This document shows positions 20,874-29,224 of a stretch of 38,533 bases of DNA, piece after piece. Each line of letters starts with the position of its first letter. Position 1 is the stretch's first letter. The translations under genes and the position numbers were made by a program. This DNA comes from JAJUFS01 sp964599565. GTDB lineage: Bacteria; Pseudomonadota; Gammaproteobacteria; Natronospirales; JAJUFS01. The DNA lies in contig CAZRFE010000015.1 of NCBI GenBank assembly GCA_964599565.1, positions 1-38,533 of the forward strand, given 5' to 3'. Under the pieces are notes generated by a model. That model worked only from the letters and a program-made list of their open reading frames with translations. It did no database searches and was not told the origin of the DNA.

Positions 20874-23810
20874 ATGTACAGGCTGTTTTTCGGCATCTTT
20901 TTTCTGTCCGGCGTGACCGGGCTCATCTATGAATCCGTCTGGGCACAGTACCTGAAGCAGATCCTCGGTCATGCGGCGTACGCGCAGACGATCGTGCTGA
21001 TCATCTTCATGGGCGGCATGGCCGGCGGATCCTGGCTGGCGGGACGCCGTTCGACGCGACTTTCGCGTCCGCTGAAGACGTATGCCGCCGTCGAGGCCGG
21101 CATCGGCGTGCTCGGCGTCGTCTTCCACGGCATCTTCCTGCTCGCCACGCCGTTGCTGTTCGATGCGCTGCTGCCCGCGATCGATTCGCCGTGGCTTGCG
21201 AACACCGCCAAGTGGAGCATCGCCGGCCTTCTGATCCTGCCGCAGTCCATCCTGCTCGGCACGACATTCCCGCTGATGAGTGTGGGCATGATCCGCCTGC
21301 TGCCCCACGATTCAGGCAACTCGCTCGGCATGCTCTATTTCACCAACAGCATCGGCGCCGTCGCCGGCGTGCTGCTCGCTGCGTTCTGGCTGATTCCCGC
21401 CATCGGCCTGCCTGGGGCGATCGCCTCCGCCGGCGTGCTCAACCTGCTGCTTGCGCTTGCAGCGTGGCGGATCGCCGAGCAGCCCGCCCTGCACGCCGAT
21501 CCGATTCCGCCGCGCGATACCGCAACCCACATGCCGACGCTGTTCATCAGCGCGGCGTTCGTCACGGGCATGGCATCGTTCTTCTACGAGATCGGCTGGA
21601 TTCGCATGCTCTCGCTCGTGCTCGGCTCCACCGTGCAGGCGTTCGAACTGATGCTTGCGGCATTCATCGCGGGGCTTGCCTTCGGCGGACTGTGGATACG
21701 AAAACGCCTTGACCGCATCGAGCGGCTGCGCAGCCGCGCGGGAATCGTCCAGCTGCTCATGGGCGCGCTTGCGCTGCTGACATTGCCTGCATACGGCCTG
21801 ACGTACGACGTCATGGCGTGGCTGCTCTCCGCGGTGGCGCGCAGCGAAGGCGGCTACCTGCTGTTCAACGCCGCCAGCATGGGACTCGCCGCGTTCATCA
21901 TGGTGCCGGCGACATTCATGGCCGGCATGGCGCTGCCGCTGTTCACCCAGGCCGCGATCAAGACCGGCGCGGGCGAGAGCGGCGTCGGTCTTGCGTACGC
22001 CGCGAACACGGTCGGCGCGATCGTCGGCGTGATGCTGGCGGTTCATGTCTTCATGCCGATGACGGGAACGCGCGGCATCATCATCGCCGGTGCGGTATTC
22101 AATCTCGCGCTCGGCATGCTGCTCGTGTATCGCGACATGAACCGGCGCCATGCTGCAGCGCTGGGCGGTGCGTGCGTCCTGTTCCTGTGCGCGGCCGTTG
22201 CATGGTTCGACGTGAATCCGCGCAACTCCGCCTCCGGCGTCTACCGCTACGGTGTTGCGGAACTGTCGCAGACGCTGGACGTGCTGTTCTACGAGGACGG
22301 CAAGACCGCGACGATCGCCGTCCTGAGCGATGCGGACGGCGCGATGAGCATCACCACCAACGGCAAGCCGGATGCGAAGATCAATCCGGTCGAGATGCCG
22401 CACGCGGCCGATGAAGTCACCATGGTCATGCTCGCCGCGCTGCCGCTCGCCGTTTCAAAGGATGCGCGGCATGTCGCGAACATCGGCATGGGTTCGGGGC
22501 TGACGACGCACGTTCTTCTTGCCGATCCGGGCATCGAGACCGTCGAGACCATCGAGATCGAAGCGCGCATGGTGGAGGGCGCGCGATTCTTCGGTGACCG
22601 CGTTGCGCGCGCATGGTACGACCCGCGCAGCGCGATACGCATCGACGATGCGAAGTCCTACTTCTCGACGCACGACAAGCGCTACGACATCATCGTTTCC
22701 GAGCCGTCCAATCCCTGGGTGAGCGGCGTTTCCAGCCTGTTCTCGCGCGAGTTCTACCGTCACATCAAGCGTCACCTGGCGGACGGCGGCATGCTTGTCC
22801 AGTGGCTGCAGCTTTACGAAACGAACATGGAGAATGTCGTCTCCGTGCTGAAGGCGCTGTCGCAGGAATTTCCCGCCTACGACATCTACAGCGCAGACGA
22901 CGGCAACGTGATGATCGTTGCCACGCAGGAACGCGACGTGCGCGCGCCCGATGAGGAGGTATTCGACAAGCCGGCGCTGCGCGAACACCTGCGCCGCGTC
23001 GGCCTGCATTCCATCGCGGACATCCGCGCACGATGGGTCGGCAGCGAGCGGCAGTTCAACCTGCTGCTGCAGACCTTCGATGTGCCCGTGAACTCCGATT
23101 TCCATCCCTTCCTGGAATACTCGGCACCGCGCAGCCGCTTCCTCGGCGAACACGTGGATGTGTTTGCGGCCATGCGCGATGTTCCCGTGCCCGTGCTGGG
23201 AATGCTCACGCCGTTCAAGTGGTCGCCGGATGACGTGTGGGATGGCGATGACGTCCCGTTCCTGTACTCGCAGCGCATCGCGGACGCGCGCGAACTCGCG
23301 GCGTTCGTTCTCGATGGCCGCTTGCCCGGCGACGCCGCCAGCACGCCGTGGGCGGCGGCGTTCGAGCTTGCGCGGCTGGCAGCGCGGGACTGCAGCGTGC
23401 CCGCCATGCCGGACCTGCTTGCCGCACACTATCGTCTTGCAGCGATCATCAATCCCTATCTCGGCGCTGCGCGCGCCACTGCGGTATGGGATCGCATCGC
23501 GCCGCGCCGCTGCCATGCGCGCTGGCCGGCGGCGGTCGGACAGTGGCTCGATGTACACCGCGCTGTCGCCGCGCGCGATGCGCGCGAAATGCTGCGGACC
23601 GGGCAGGCCGTGCTCGATCGCGGCGTGCAACTCGACAGCGTGCAGGAAAATTATCTTCGCCTCGTCATGCTGACCGCCGCCGCCGCCGTTGCGGACGATT
23701 CCGGCGTGCGCGTGGCGCGATACTGGCTGCAGCGGGACGGCGAGGCAGTGCACGGCGATCTGCTGCTGCGCATGCTTGCCTTGCAGGCGCTCGATGCAGC
23801 GGCACGATAG
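20874..23810 (+). CDS. Fused spermidine-synthase-like membrane protein, 978 residues
   Basis: Single-chain membrane protein in three parts. Residues about 1-430 hold two membrane bundles of 6-7 helices each (GLIYESVWAQYLKQILGH; later FVTGMASFFYEIGWIRMLSL), each with the characteristic Glu in the first helix. Residues about 450-720 are a Rossmann domain: HVANIGMGSGLTTHVLLADP near 538, VETIEIEARMVEGA, and YDIIVSEPSNPWVSG near 607. The last 200 residues are helical and TPR-like. True spermidine synthase has an Asp at the active-site position where this has SEPSNPW, so aminopropyl transfer is unlikely to be the reaction. ATG 20874 has GGGAG 6 nt upstream. Followed 12 nt later by a hotdog-type gene. 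The split pair at 14547-16069 is a related design. Confidence 0.87.
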   Translation: MYRLFFGIFFLSGVTGLIYESVWAQYLKQILGHAAYAQTIVLIIFMGGMAGGSWLAGRRSTRLSRPLKTYAAVEAGIGVLGVVFHGIFLLATPLLFDALLPAIDSPWLANTAKWSIAGLLILPQSILLGTTFPLMSVGMIRLLPHDSGNSLGMLYFTNSIGAVAGVLLAAFWLIPAIGLPGAIASAGVLNLLLALAAWRIAEQPALHADPIPPRDTATHMPTLFISAAFVTGMASFFYEIGWIRMLSLVLGSTVQAFELMLAAFIAGLAFGGLWIRKRLDRIERLRSRAGIVQLLMGALALLTLPAYGLTYDVMAWLLSAVARSEGGYLLFNAASMGLAAFIMVPATFMAGMALPLFTQAAIKTGAGESGVGLAYAANTVGAIVGVMLAVHVFMPMTGTRGIIIAGAVFNLALGMLLVYRDMNRRHAAALGGACVLFLCAAVAWFDVNPRNSASGVYRYGVAELSQTLDVLFYEDGKTATIAVLSDADGAMSITTNGKPDAKINPVEMPHAADEVTMVMLAALPLAVSKDARHVANIGMGSGLTTHVLLADPGIETVETIEIEARMVEGARFFGDRVARAWYDPRSAIRIDDAKSYFSTHDKRYDIIVSEPSNPWVSGVSSLFSREFYRHIKRHLADGGMLVQWLQLYETNMENVVSVLKALSQEFPAYDIYSADDGNVMIVATQERDVRAPDEEVFDKPALREHLRRVGLHSIADIRARWVGSERQFNLLLQTFDVPVNSDFHPFLEYSAPRSRFLGEHVDVFAAMRDVPVPVLGMLTPFKWSPDDVWDGDDVPFLYSQRIADARELAAFVLDGRLPGDAASTPWAAAFELARLAARDCSVPAMPDLLAAHYRLAAIINPYLGAARATAVWDRIAPRRCHARWPAAVGQWLDVHRAVAARDAREMLRTGQAVLDRGVQLDSVQENYLRLVMLTAAAAVADDSGVRVARYWLQRDGEAVHGDLLLRMLALQALDAAAR

Positions 23811-23822
23811 GGAGGCATGGGC

Positions 23823-24332
23823 ATGACGCGCCTGATGCGATGGTTCTGGCGGATCAACGCCGTCTCCGACAAGCGCAAGATCGAACTGTATCCGCCGTTC
23901 TTCCTGATGCGCGTGAAGGTACTGGAGATTCGCGACGACTGGCGGTACGTGCGCATGAAGCTGCCGTTGAACACCTTCTCGCGCAACCCGGGCGGCGTGA
24001 TGTTCGGCGGTTACCAGGCAGCGCTTGCCGATCCCGTCGCGGCCCTTGCCTGCGCGCGCGTCTTCCCGGGCCATTCGGTCTGGACGCGCGCGATGACGGT
24101 TGATTTCCAGCACGGCGGGTGCACCGATCTCGAACTCGTCTTCGAGTTTCCGCGCGAGCAGGAACGTCTCATCGCCGAGGAACTCGCCGCGAAGGGACGC
24201 GCCACGCCGACCTTCGAATACGGCTTCCATCTCGCCGACGGCACGCGCTGCACGCGCATCCACAACACCGTCGCGATACGTCCCAAGGGTTACGTGAAGG
24301 CCACGACGCCGGGTGCGGATTCCGGCATGTAG
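23823..24332 (+). CDS. DUF4442/PaaI-like hotdog-fold protein
   Basis: Small protein of 169 residues with a hotdog thioesterase-like fold: YPPFFLMRVKVLEIRDD, MKLPLNTFSRNPGGVMFGGY (loop and central helix like DUF4442), then SVWTRAMTVDFQHGG and ARATPTFEYGFHLADGT. Such proteins often act on acyl-CoA thioesters; no substrate is known. The start at ATG 23823 is chosen over ATG 23817, since a GGAGG sits at 23811-23815, 7 nt before 23823 but only 1 nt before 23817. It follows the fused membrane protein by 12 nt and is likely co-transcribed with it. Confidence in the fold is good and in function low. Confidence 0.72.
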   Translation: MTRLMRWFWRINAVSDKRKIELYPPFFLMRVKVLEIRDDWRYVRMKLPLNTFSRNPGGVMFGGYQAALADPVAALACARVFPGHSVWTRAMTVDFQHGGCTDLELVFEFPREQERLIAEELAAKGRATPTFEYGFHLADGTRCTRIHNTVAIRPKGYVKATTPGADSGM

Positions 24333-24355
24333 CACCGTGCGATTCGTCGAATGAC

Positions 24356-24384
24356 TTGCCCGCCGCGCACACCTTGTTTATACC
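24356..24384 (+). promoter_or_regulatory. Candidate sigma-70 promoter for the DUF3775-like gene
   Basis: TTGCCC (24356-24361) and TATACC (24379-24384) lie 17 nt apart, four of six matches each, in the 103-base gap before the small protein at 24436. Modest consensus match but ideal spacing. Confidence 0.4.
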
Positions 24385-24435
24385 TGACGTTCGTTTCGCC
24401 GGCGGAGTCCGGCATGCACCGGGGGGAGAACGCGG

Positions 24436-24729
24436 ATGAAGGCGCTGAAGCGGACGACAGTCGATGCGTTGATCGAGCATGCGGAAAGCGGCGAGCTCGA
24501 CAAGCTCACGGGTGAAATGGTCGCGTTGTCGAAGGACGCGCTCGCCGAACTCAAGGCGCTGGTGTGGCTCGGCAAGGACCAGGATTCGCCGAAGCACTGG
24601 GAAGCGCTGGTGATCGAGGCGAAATTCCAGCTCGACGACCAGACGGCGCGCTATCTTGCATCCACGCCCGACCTGTCCGCCGTTCTCGCCCGCGCGATCG
24701 ACCAGCTCGAAGCGGCCGGCCGCATCTGA
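24436..24729 (+). CDS. Small DUF3775-like protein
   Basis: Acidic cytoplasmic protein of 97 residues. The pattern ALAELKALVWLGKDQDSPKH and TARYLASTPDLSAVLARAID resembles DUF3775 ('aELmALvWiGRG', 'T.eYLl..P.L..yL..G'). No catalytic motif or signal peptide; mostly helical. The family has no known function. The ATG at 24436 has GGGGGGAGA about 5 nt upstream, an unusually strong ribosome site. It stands alone between the hotdog gene and the YdjM-like gene. I am moderately sure of the family. Confidence 0.7.
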   Translation: MKALKRTTVDALIEHAESGELDKLTGEMVALSKDALAELKALVWLGKDQDSPKHWEALVIEAKFQLDDQTARYLASTPDLSAVLARAIDQLEAAGRI

Positions 24730-24813
24730 ATCCATGACGTGCACGCTTCATCGCAGGACGTGTCCGGCACGGCCTTGCGTCGCATCGGGCCGCAAGGGCG
24801 CGGGGACTGATTG

Positions 24814-25866
24814 ATGGACACCATCACGCACGCCATCAGCGGCGCGGTCATCGGTGCGGCGACCAGCGTGAAGCATCCCGGGGAGATGCGTCGCCGCGCA
24901 CTGTGGGGTGCGCTGTTCGCGGCATTCCCCGACAGCGATGCGGCGATGGTCCTGTTCGCGGATCACTTCACCTATCTCAACGAACATCGCGGTTACACGC
25001 ATTCCGTCGTCATGCTGCCGGTGTGGGCGGCGCTGCTTGGATCGCTCGCCGCGCTTCCCGCAACCGATGGCTTTATCGCGCGCTGGCGCAACATGGCCGC
25101 ACTCGCCGCTGCTGCACTCGCCGCGCACATCCTCGGCGATCTCATCACCTCGTACGGCACGAAAGTGTTCACGCCCCTGTACGATGCGCCGCTCGCCTTC
25201 CCGATCACCTTCATCATCGATCCGCTGTTCACGCTGATCCTGCTCGCCGGTCTCATCGCCGCGCTGTGGCGCACGCGTCCGATGTTCGCAACCGCATCCG
25301 GTGCGCTGCTGCTTGCGTATCTCGCGCTGCAGGCAACGCAGTACCAGTCGGCGGCGCGCGTCGGTGAGGCATACGCGCAATCCATCAACGCACCGCAGGC
25401 GCCCGTGATCGTGCTGCCGCAGCCGTTGTCGCCGTTCAACTGGAAGATCGTCGTGGTCGCGGACGGCGATTATCACCGCGCCTACATCAACCTGCTTGCC
25501 GACGCGCCGCGCGCACCGGCGGACGCCACCGCCGGTTTCATCACGCGGCTGCGTGCCGCCTATCGCCCGCGCGATGCGCTCGAGTGGCGCGTCTATCCGC
25601 GCTGGCCGAGCGACCGGGAGTACCGCGAGATCGCGCAGTCCGCCTGGCAGCAACCGGCATTCGCGGGCTTTCGCCGCTTCGCGCTGCTGCCGTACGTGAC
25701 AAGCATGCACGGTGACGAACGCAGGCTGTGCGTCTGGTTCACGGACCTGCGTTTCACGCTGCCCGCGCGCGCAACGCCGTTCGAGTATGCGATGTGCCGC
25801 GAAGGCAACGCGTGGGTGCTGGATTTCGAGGCAACGAAACCGATGAAGACGACGAAGGCGCCATGA
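24814..25866 (+). CDS. YdjM-like inner-membrane metal-dependent hydrolase-family protein
   Basis: Membrane protein of 350 residues in the YdjM/DUF457 family. Conserved His motifs: DTITHAISGAVIGAA at the start, HRGYTHSVVMLP near residue 58 and AAHILGDLITSYGT near 108. About five helices occupy the first 180 residues, then a 170-residue soluble tail (NWKIVVVADGDYHRAY onward). In Escherichia coli ydjM is SOS-regulated and the family is annotated as hydrolase-like; the activity is unproven. Start ATG 24814, preferred to the overlapping TTG one codon earlier. The stop overlaps the lipase-like start in an ATGA (25863-25866), so the two are translationally coupled. No SOS box was recognised upstream. 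Confidence 0.82.
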   Translation: MDTITHAISGAVIGAATSVKHPGEMRRRALWGALFAAFPDSDAAMVLFADHFTYLNEHRGYTHSVVMLPVWAALLGSLAALPATDGFIARWRNMAALAAAALAAHILGDLITSYGTKVFTPLYDAPLAFPITFIIDPLFTLILLAGLIAALWRTRPMFATASGALLLAYLALQATQYQSAARVGEAYAQSINAPQAPVIVLPQPLSPFNWKIVVVADGDYHRAYINLLADAPRAPADATAGFITRLRAAYRPRDALEWRVYPRWPSDREYREIAQSAWQQPAFAGFRRFALLPYVTSMHGDERRLCVWFTDLRFTLPARATPFEYAMCREGNAWVLDFEATKPMKTTKAP

Positions 25867-27344
25867 GCGAGCCTGGAATGATCGTCGTGCTCGTGCACGG
25901 CTGGAGCGTGCGCAACACGGACACCTACGGCGAGCTGCCGCAGCGCCTCAGGCGCGAAGCGCGGCGCAATCCGGAACTTCGCATCGACGTGCGCAACATC
26001 TGGCTGTCGCGTTACGTCAGCTTTCATGACGAAGTGCGCGTCGAGGATCTTGCGCGCGCCTTCGAGGCCGCACTGCATCGCGAACTCGGCGATGCGCTCG
26101 GCACGCACCGCATCGCGATCGTCACGCATTCCACGGGCGGTCCCGTGGTGCGCAACTGGCTGCAGCGCTTCTACATCGAGAAACGCCGGCGCGCACCGGT
26201 CACGCATCTCATCATGTTTGCGCCGGCGAACTTTGGTTCGCCGCTCGCGCAGCTCGGACGTTCGCGGCTTGCGCGGCTCAAGACCTGGTTCAACGGCGTC
26301 GAGCCCGGCACGGGCGTGCTCGACTGGCTGGAACTCGGCAGCCCGGAAAGCCTCGCGCTCAACCTTGCCTGGCTGGCAACCGCGCCGCGTCTTGTGAAGC
26401 AGGGCGTGTACACCTTCGTGCTCACAGGCGCGAGCATCGACCACAGCCTTTACGATCATCTCAATTCCTATACCGGTGAACTCGATTCGGACGGCGTCGT
26501 GCGCGTGGCCTGCGCGAATCTCGATTTCCGCCATGTCGTGCTGCGCCAGGCCGCGCCGGCACCGCGTGCAACCGGCATGTTGCCGCTTGCGATCGCCGAG
26601 GATGACGTGCTCGACAGCGTCCCGCTCGCGATCCTGCCGCGCATGGCGCACTCGGGCGATGACTGCGGCATCCTGCGCAGCATTCGCGATGCGGATGACG
26701 ATCATCCGACAGTGGCCGCACTGCTTGCCTGCCTGCGCGTTGCATCCGCACGCGACTACCGTTCGGCGCGCACGGCGTTCGCGAAGGCGAGCGACGACGT
26801 ACTCGCGCGACAGCGCGTGGATGTGCGCAACCTGCCCGGCCCGTTCGACCGGACGCGCATCAAGGATCCGTGCAGCCAGGTGATCTTCCGCGTGCGCGAT
26901 CACGCCGGTCACGCGGTCGAGGATTACGAGCTGCTGCTGACGGCGGACGGCGATGACCCGGACCGCCTGCCGCCCGGCTTTTTCGTCGACCGGCAGCAGA
27001 ACCGCCGCGATCCCGCCACGATCACCTACTACGTGAACGCCGCGCGCATGCTTGGCGACGGCGCCGTGCATGCCGATGGACGCGAACTGCGCGCGGCATT
27101 GCCAGGCGCCGACGGACTCGGCCTTTGCATACAGCCGTATCCGACGGAAGGGTTCGTGCATTACCGGGCAGGACGCCTGCCGGTATCGCGCGACGTGCTG
27201 CGCGCGCTGGTGACGCCGCACCAGACAACGCTCGTGGACATCGAACTGCATCGCGTGGTGCACGCAGGCACCTTCCGCCTGACGCGAAAGCATGACGCAA
27301 CGGATTTCACCGCCACGAAACCCGGCGACGCGCTGGAAGAATGA
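25863..27344 (+). CDS. Lipase-like alpha/beta-hydrolase of 493 residues
   Basis: Cytoplasmic alpha/beta-hydrolase with no signal peptide. VLVHGWSVRN (10-18) is the oxyanion loop. The nucleophile elbow is THSTGG (S90), with Thr where most relatives have Gly. MFAPANFGSPLAQLG is a lipase-type strand-loop. The N-terminal 300 residues are the hydrolase; the last 190 (VIFRVRDHAGHAVEDYELLL, TTLVDIELHRVVHAGTF) look like a beta-rich accessory domain. It may be a phospholipase or esterase of the PGAP1/triacylglycerol-lipase type; the substrate is unknown. Coupled to the YdjM-like gene through an ATGA overlap, which suggests joint action on a membrane lipid (inference). No lipase chaperone nearby. Confidence 0.8.
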   Translation: MSEPGMIVVLVHGWSVRNTDTYGELPQRLRREARRNPELRIDVRNIWLSRYVSFHDEVRVEDLARAFEAALHRELGDALGTHRIAIVTHSTGGPVVRNWLQRFYIEKRRRAPVTHLIMFAPANFGSPLAQLGRSRLARLKTWFNGVEPGTGVLDWLELGSPESLALNLAWLATAPRLVKQGVYTFVLTGASIDHSLYDHLNSYTGELDSDGVVRVACANLDFRHVVLRQAAPAPRATGMLPLAIAEDDVLDSVPLAILPRMAHSGDDCGILRSIRDADDDHPTVAALLACLRVASARDYRSARTAFAKASDDVLARQRVDVRNLPGPFDRTRIKDPCSQVIFRVRDHAGHAVEDYELLLTADGDDPDRLPPGFFVDRQQNRRDPATITYYVNAARMLGDGAVHADGRELRAALPGADGLGLCIQPYPTEGFVHYRAGRLPVSRDVLRALVTPHQTTLVDIELHRVVHAGTFRLTRKHDATDFTATKPGDALEE

Positions 27345-27385
27345 ACCGCGCGCATCGCGATGCGGCAGCGGAAAAGTCCCTCTGG

Positions 27386-27391
27386 TAACAT
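27386..27391 (+). promoter_or_regulatory. Candidate extended -10 promoter of the ABC exporter
   Basis: TGG followed by TAACAT (27386-27391) is an extended -10 (TGn) element, 34 nt before the ABC ATPase start, with a poor -35. This fits a promoter that separates the exporter from the lipase-like gene. Confidence 0.33.
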
Positions 27392-27425
27392 ACCTGCCCT
27401 TCGAATCACGCTCCGGGTTCCCTTG

Positions 27426-28358
27426 ATGAAGGCACTATCGATACGCGACCTGCGCAAGGTGTATGCGGGCGGCACGGAGGCCGTGCGCGGCATTGACCTT
27501 GACGTCGAGGAAGGCGACTTCTTTGCACTGCTCGGCCCGAACGGCGCGGGCAAGACGACGACCATCGGCATCGTCACCTCGCTCGTCAACAAGACGGCGG
27601 GCAAGGTCGATGTGTTCGGTTACGACATCGATACCCATTTCGATGAAGCCAAGGCATGCATCGGTCTCGTGCCGCAGGAAATCAACTTCAACCAGTTCGA
27701 GAAGGTCTGGGACATCGTCGTGAACCAGGCGGGCTTCTACGGCATCCCGCGAAGCAGGGCCCGCGAACGCGCCGAGAAATACCTGAAGGAACTGCAGCTG
27801 TGGGAGAAGCGCAACGAGCCGTCGCGCAATCTCTCCGGCGGCATGAAAAGACGGCTGATGATCGCGCGCGCGCTCGTGCACGAGCCGAAGCTGTTGATCC
27901 TCGATGAACCGACGGCAGGTGTCGACATCGAGATTCGCCGCTCCATGTGGACGTTCCTGAAGAAGATCAACCGCGCCGGCACGACGATCATCCTCACCAC
28001 GCATTACCTCGAAGAGGCGGAAAATCTCTGCCGCAACATCGCGATCATCAACAGCGGGCGGATCGCGGAGAACACCCGCATGAAGACGCTGCTCGAGAAA
28101 CTGCACGTCGAGACGTTCGTGCTGGATCTGCGCGAGCGCGTCGGCGAGCTGCCGGCGTTCCCGGGCTACGCCGTCACGCAGCTTGACGACACCACGCTCG
28201 AAGTCGAGATCAGCAAGGAGCAGAGCATGAACGAACTGTTCAACCTGCTCTCCGCGAGGAACATCCACGTCCTGTCCATGCGCAACAAGGTGAACCGCCT
28301 GGAAGAGCTGTTCGTGCGTCTCGTCGAAGGCAGCAACGGCAACGCAAAGGCGTCCTGA
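27426..28358 (+). CDS. yadG: ABC transporter ATP-binding protein, YadG-like
   Basis: ATPase subunit of 310 residues for an ABC-2 exporter. Walker A GPNGAGKTT, the Q-loop VPQE, signature LSGGMKRRLMIARAL, Walker B LLILDEP and the switch His in TTHYLEEAE are all present, so it should be active. A 90-residue C-terminal domain follows, as in the YadG/DrrA group. The ATG at 27426 is chosen since the in-frame N-terminal extension from 27360 is not family-like; its ribosome site is weak. It is followed 13 nt later by its permease. The substrate is unknown. YadGH exporters have no settled role in Escherichia coli. Confidence 0.93.
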   Translation: MKALSIRDLRKVYAGGTEAVRGIDLDVEEGDFFALLGPNGAGKTTTIGIVTSLVNKTAGKVDVFGYDIDTHFDEAKACIGLVPQEINFNQFEKVWDIVVNQAGFYGIPRSRARERAEKYLKELQLWEKRNEPSRNLSGGMKRRLMIARALVHEPKLLILDEPTAGVDIEIRRSMWTFLKKINRAGTTIILTTHYLEEAENLCRNIAIINSGRIAENTRMKTLLEKLHVETFVLDLRERVGELPAFPGYAVTQLDDTTLEVEISKEQSMNELFNLLSARNIHVLSMRNKVNRLEELFVRLVEGSNGNAKAS

Positions 28359-28371
28359 GGAAGGCAGCAAC

Positions 28372-29148
28372 ATGTCACGCATGAGAGCGAACCTGATCGG
28401 CTTCAACACCATCGTCATGCGCGAGGCCACGCGCGTGCTGCGCATCTGGGTGCAGACCATCGTGCCGCCCGCCATCACCATGACGCTGTACTTCATCATC
28501 TTCGGCAGCCTCATCGGCAACCGCATCGGCGGCATGGGCGGCTACGATTACATGGCGTACATCGCGCCCGGCCTCATCATGATGTCCGTCATCACCAACA
28601 GCTACTCGAATGTCGCATCGAGCTTCTTCGGCGCGAAGTTCGGCCGGCACGTGGAAGAACTGCTCGTCTCGCCGCTGCCCAACCAGTACATATTGATGGG
28701 TTACGTCATGGGCGGCGTGCTGCGCGGCCTGCTGGTCGGCGTTGTCGTGACGGTTGTTGCGCTGTTCTTCACCGACCTCGACGTGAAGCATCCGTTCATC
28801 ACGTGCAGCACCGTGCTGCTGACGGCCATCGTCTTCTCGCTCGGCGGATTCATCAACGCCGTGTTCTCGCGCAAGTTCGATGACATTTCCATCATCCCGA
28901 CGTTCATCCTCACGCCGCTCACCTACCTTGGCGGCGTGTTCTACTCCATTGAACTGCTGCCGGATTTCTGGGAGAACGCCTCGCGCCTGAATCCGATTCT
29001 CTACATGGTGAACGCGTTCCGCTACGGCATACTCGGCACGTCCGACATCGGCATCGGCACGGCGTACGCCATCATCGGCGTGTTCATGGTGGTGCTGTAT
29101 GCGCTTTGCCTGTGGCTGATGAATCGCGGCGTGGGACTGCGCTCGTAG
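28372..29148 (+). CDS. yadH: ABC-2 type permease, YadH-like
   Basis: Membrane permease of 258 residues, six helices, partner of the preceding ATPase. MREATRVLRIWVQTIVPPAI opens as in YadH. YIAPGLIMMSVITNSYSNV, a cytoplasmic GRHVEELLVSPLPNQYILMG (coupling helix E-L-L-x-S-P) and LTPLTYLGGVFYSIELLP with FRYGILG near the end are family marks. It lies 13 nt after yadG and ends at a two-way terminator at 29171. The transported molecule is unknown. Confidence 0.92.
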   Translation: MSRMRANLIGFNTIVMREATRVLRIWVQTIVPPAITMTLYFIIFGSLIGNRIGGMGGYDYMAYIAPGLIMMSVITNSYSNVASSFFGAKFGRHVEELLVSPLPNQYILMGYVMGGVLRGLLVGVVVTVVALFFTDLDVKHPFITCSTVLLTAIVFSLGGFINAVFSRKFDDISIIPTFILTPLTYLGGVFYSIELLPDFWENASRLNPILYMVNAFRYGILGTSDIGIGTAYAIIGVFMVVLYALCLWLMNRGVGLRS

Positions 29149-29170
29149 GCCTGCGCACCCGGAAGATTGC

Positions 29171-29210
29171 GCAACAAAAAACCCCGCCTGCTGGCGGGGT
29201 TTTTCGTTGC
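29171..29210. terminator. Bidirectional terminator between yadH and S9 peptidase gene
   Basis: ACCCCGCC (29181-29188), loop TGCT, GGCGGGGT (29193-29200), extended by A5/T4 and outer GCAAC/GTTGC bases. T-runs flank both sides, so it works in both directions between convergent genes. Confidence 0.92.
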
Positions 29211-29224
29211 GCGAATGAAGCCGT

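Noticed and set aside
22455..24335. A minus-strand open frame of 626 codons
   Set aside because: Antisense to the Rossmann domain of the fused protein and to the hotdog gene; composition is Arg/His-rich and no start site or motif was seen.
25593..27293. A minus-strand open frame of 566 codons over the lipase-like gene
   Set aside because: Antisense shadow; the plus strand has coupled starts, catalytic motifs and correct lengths.
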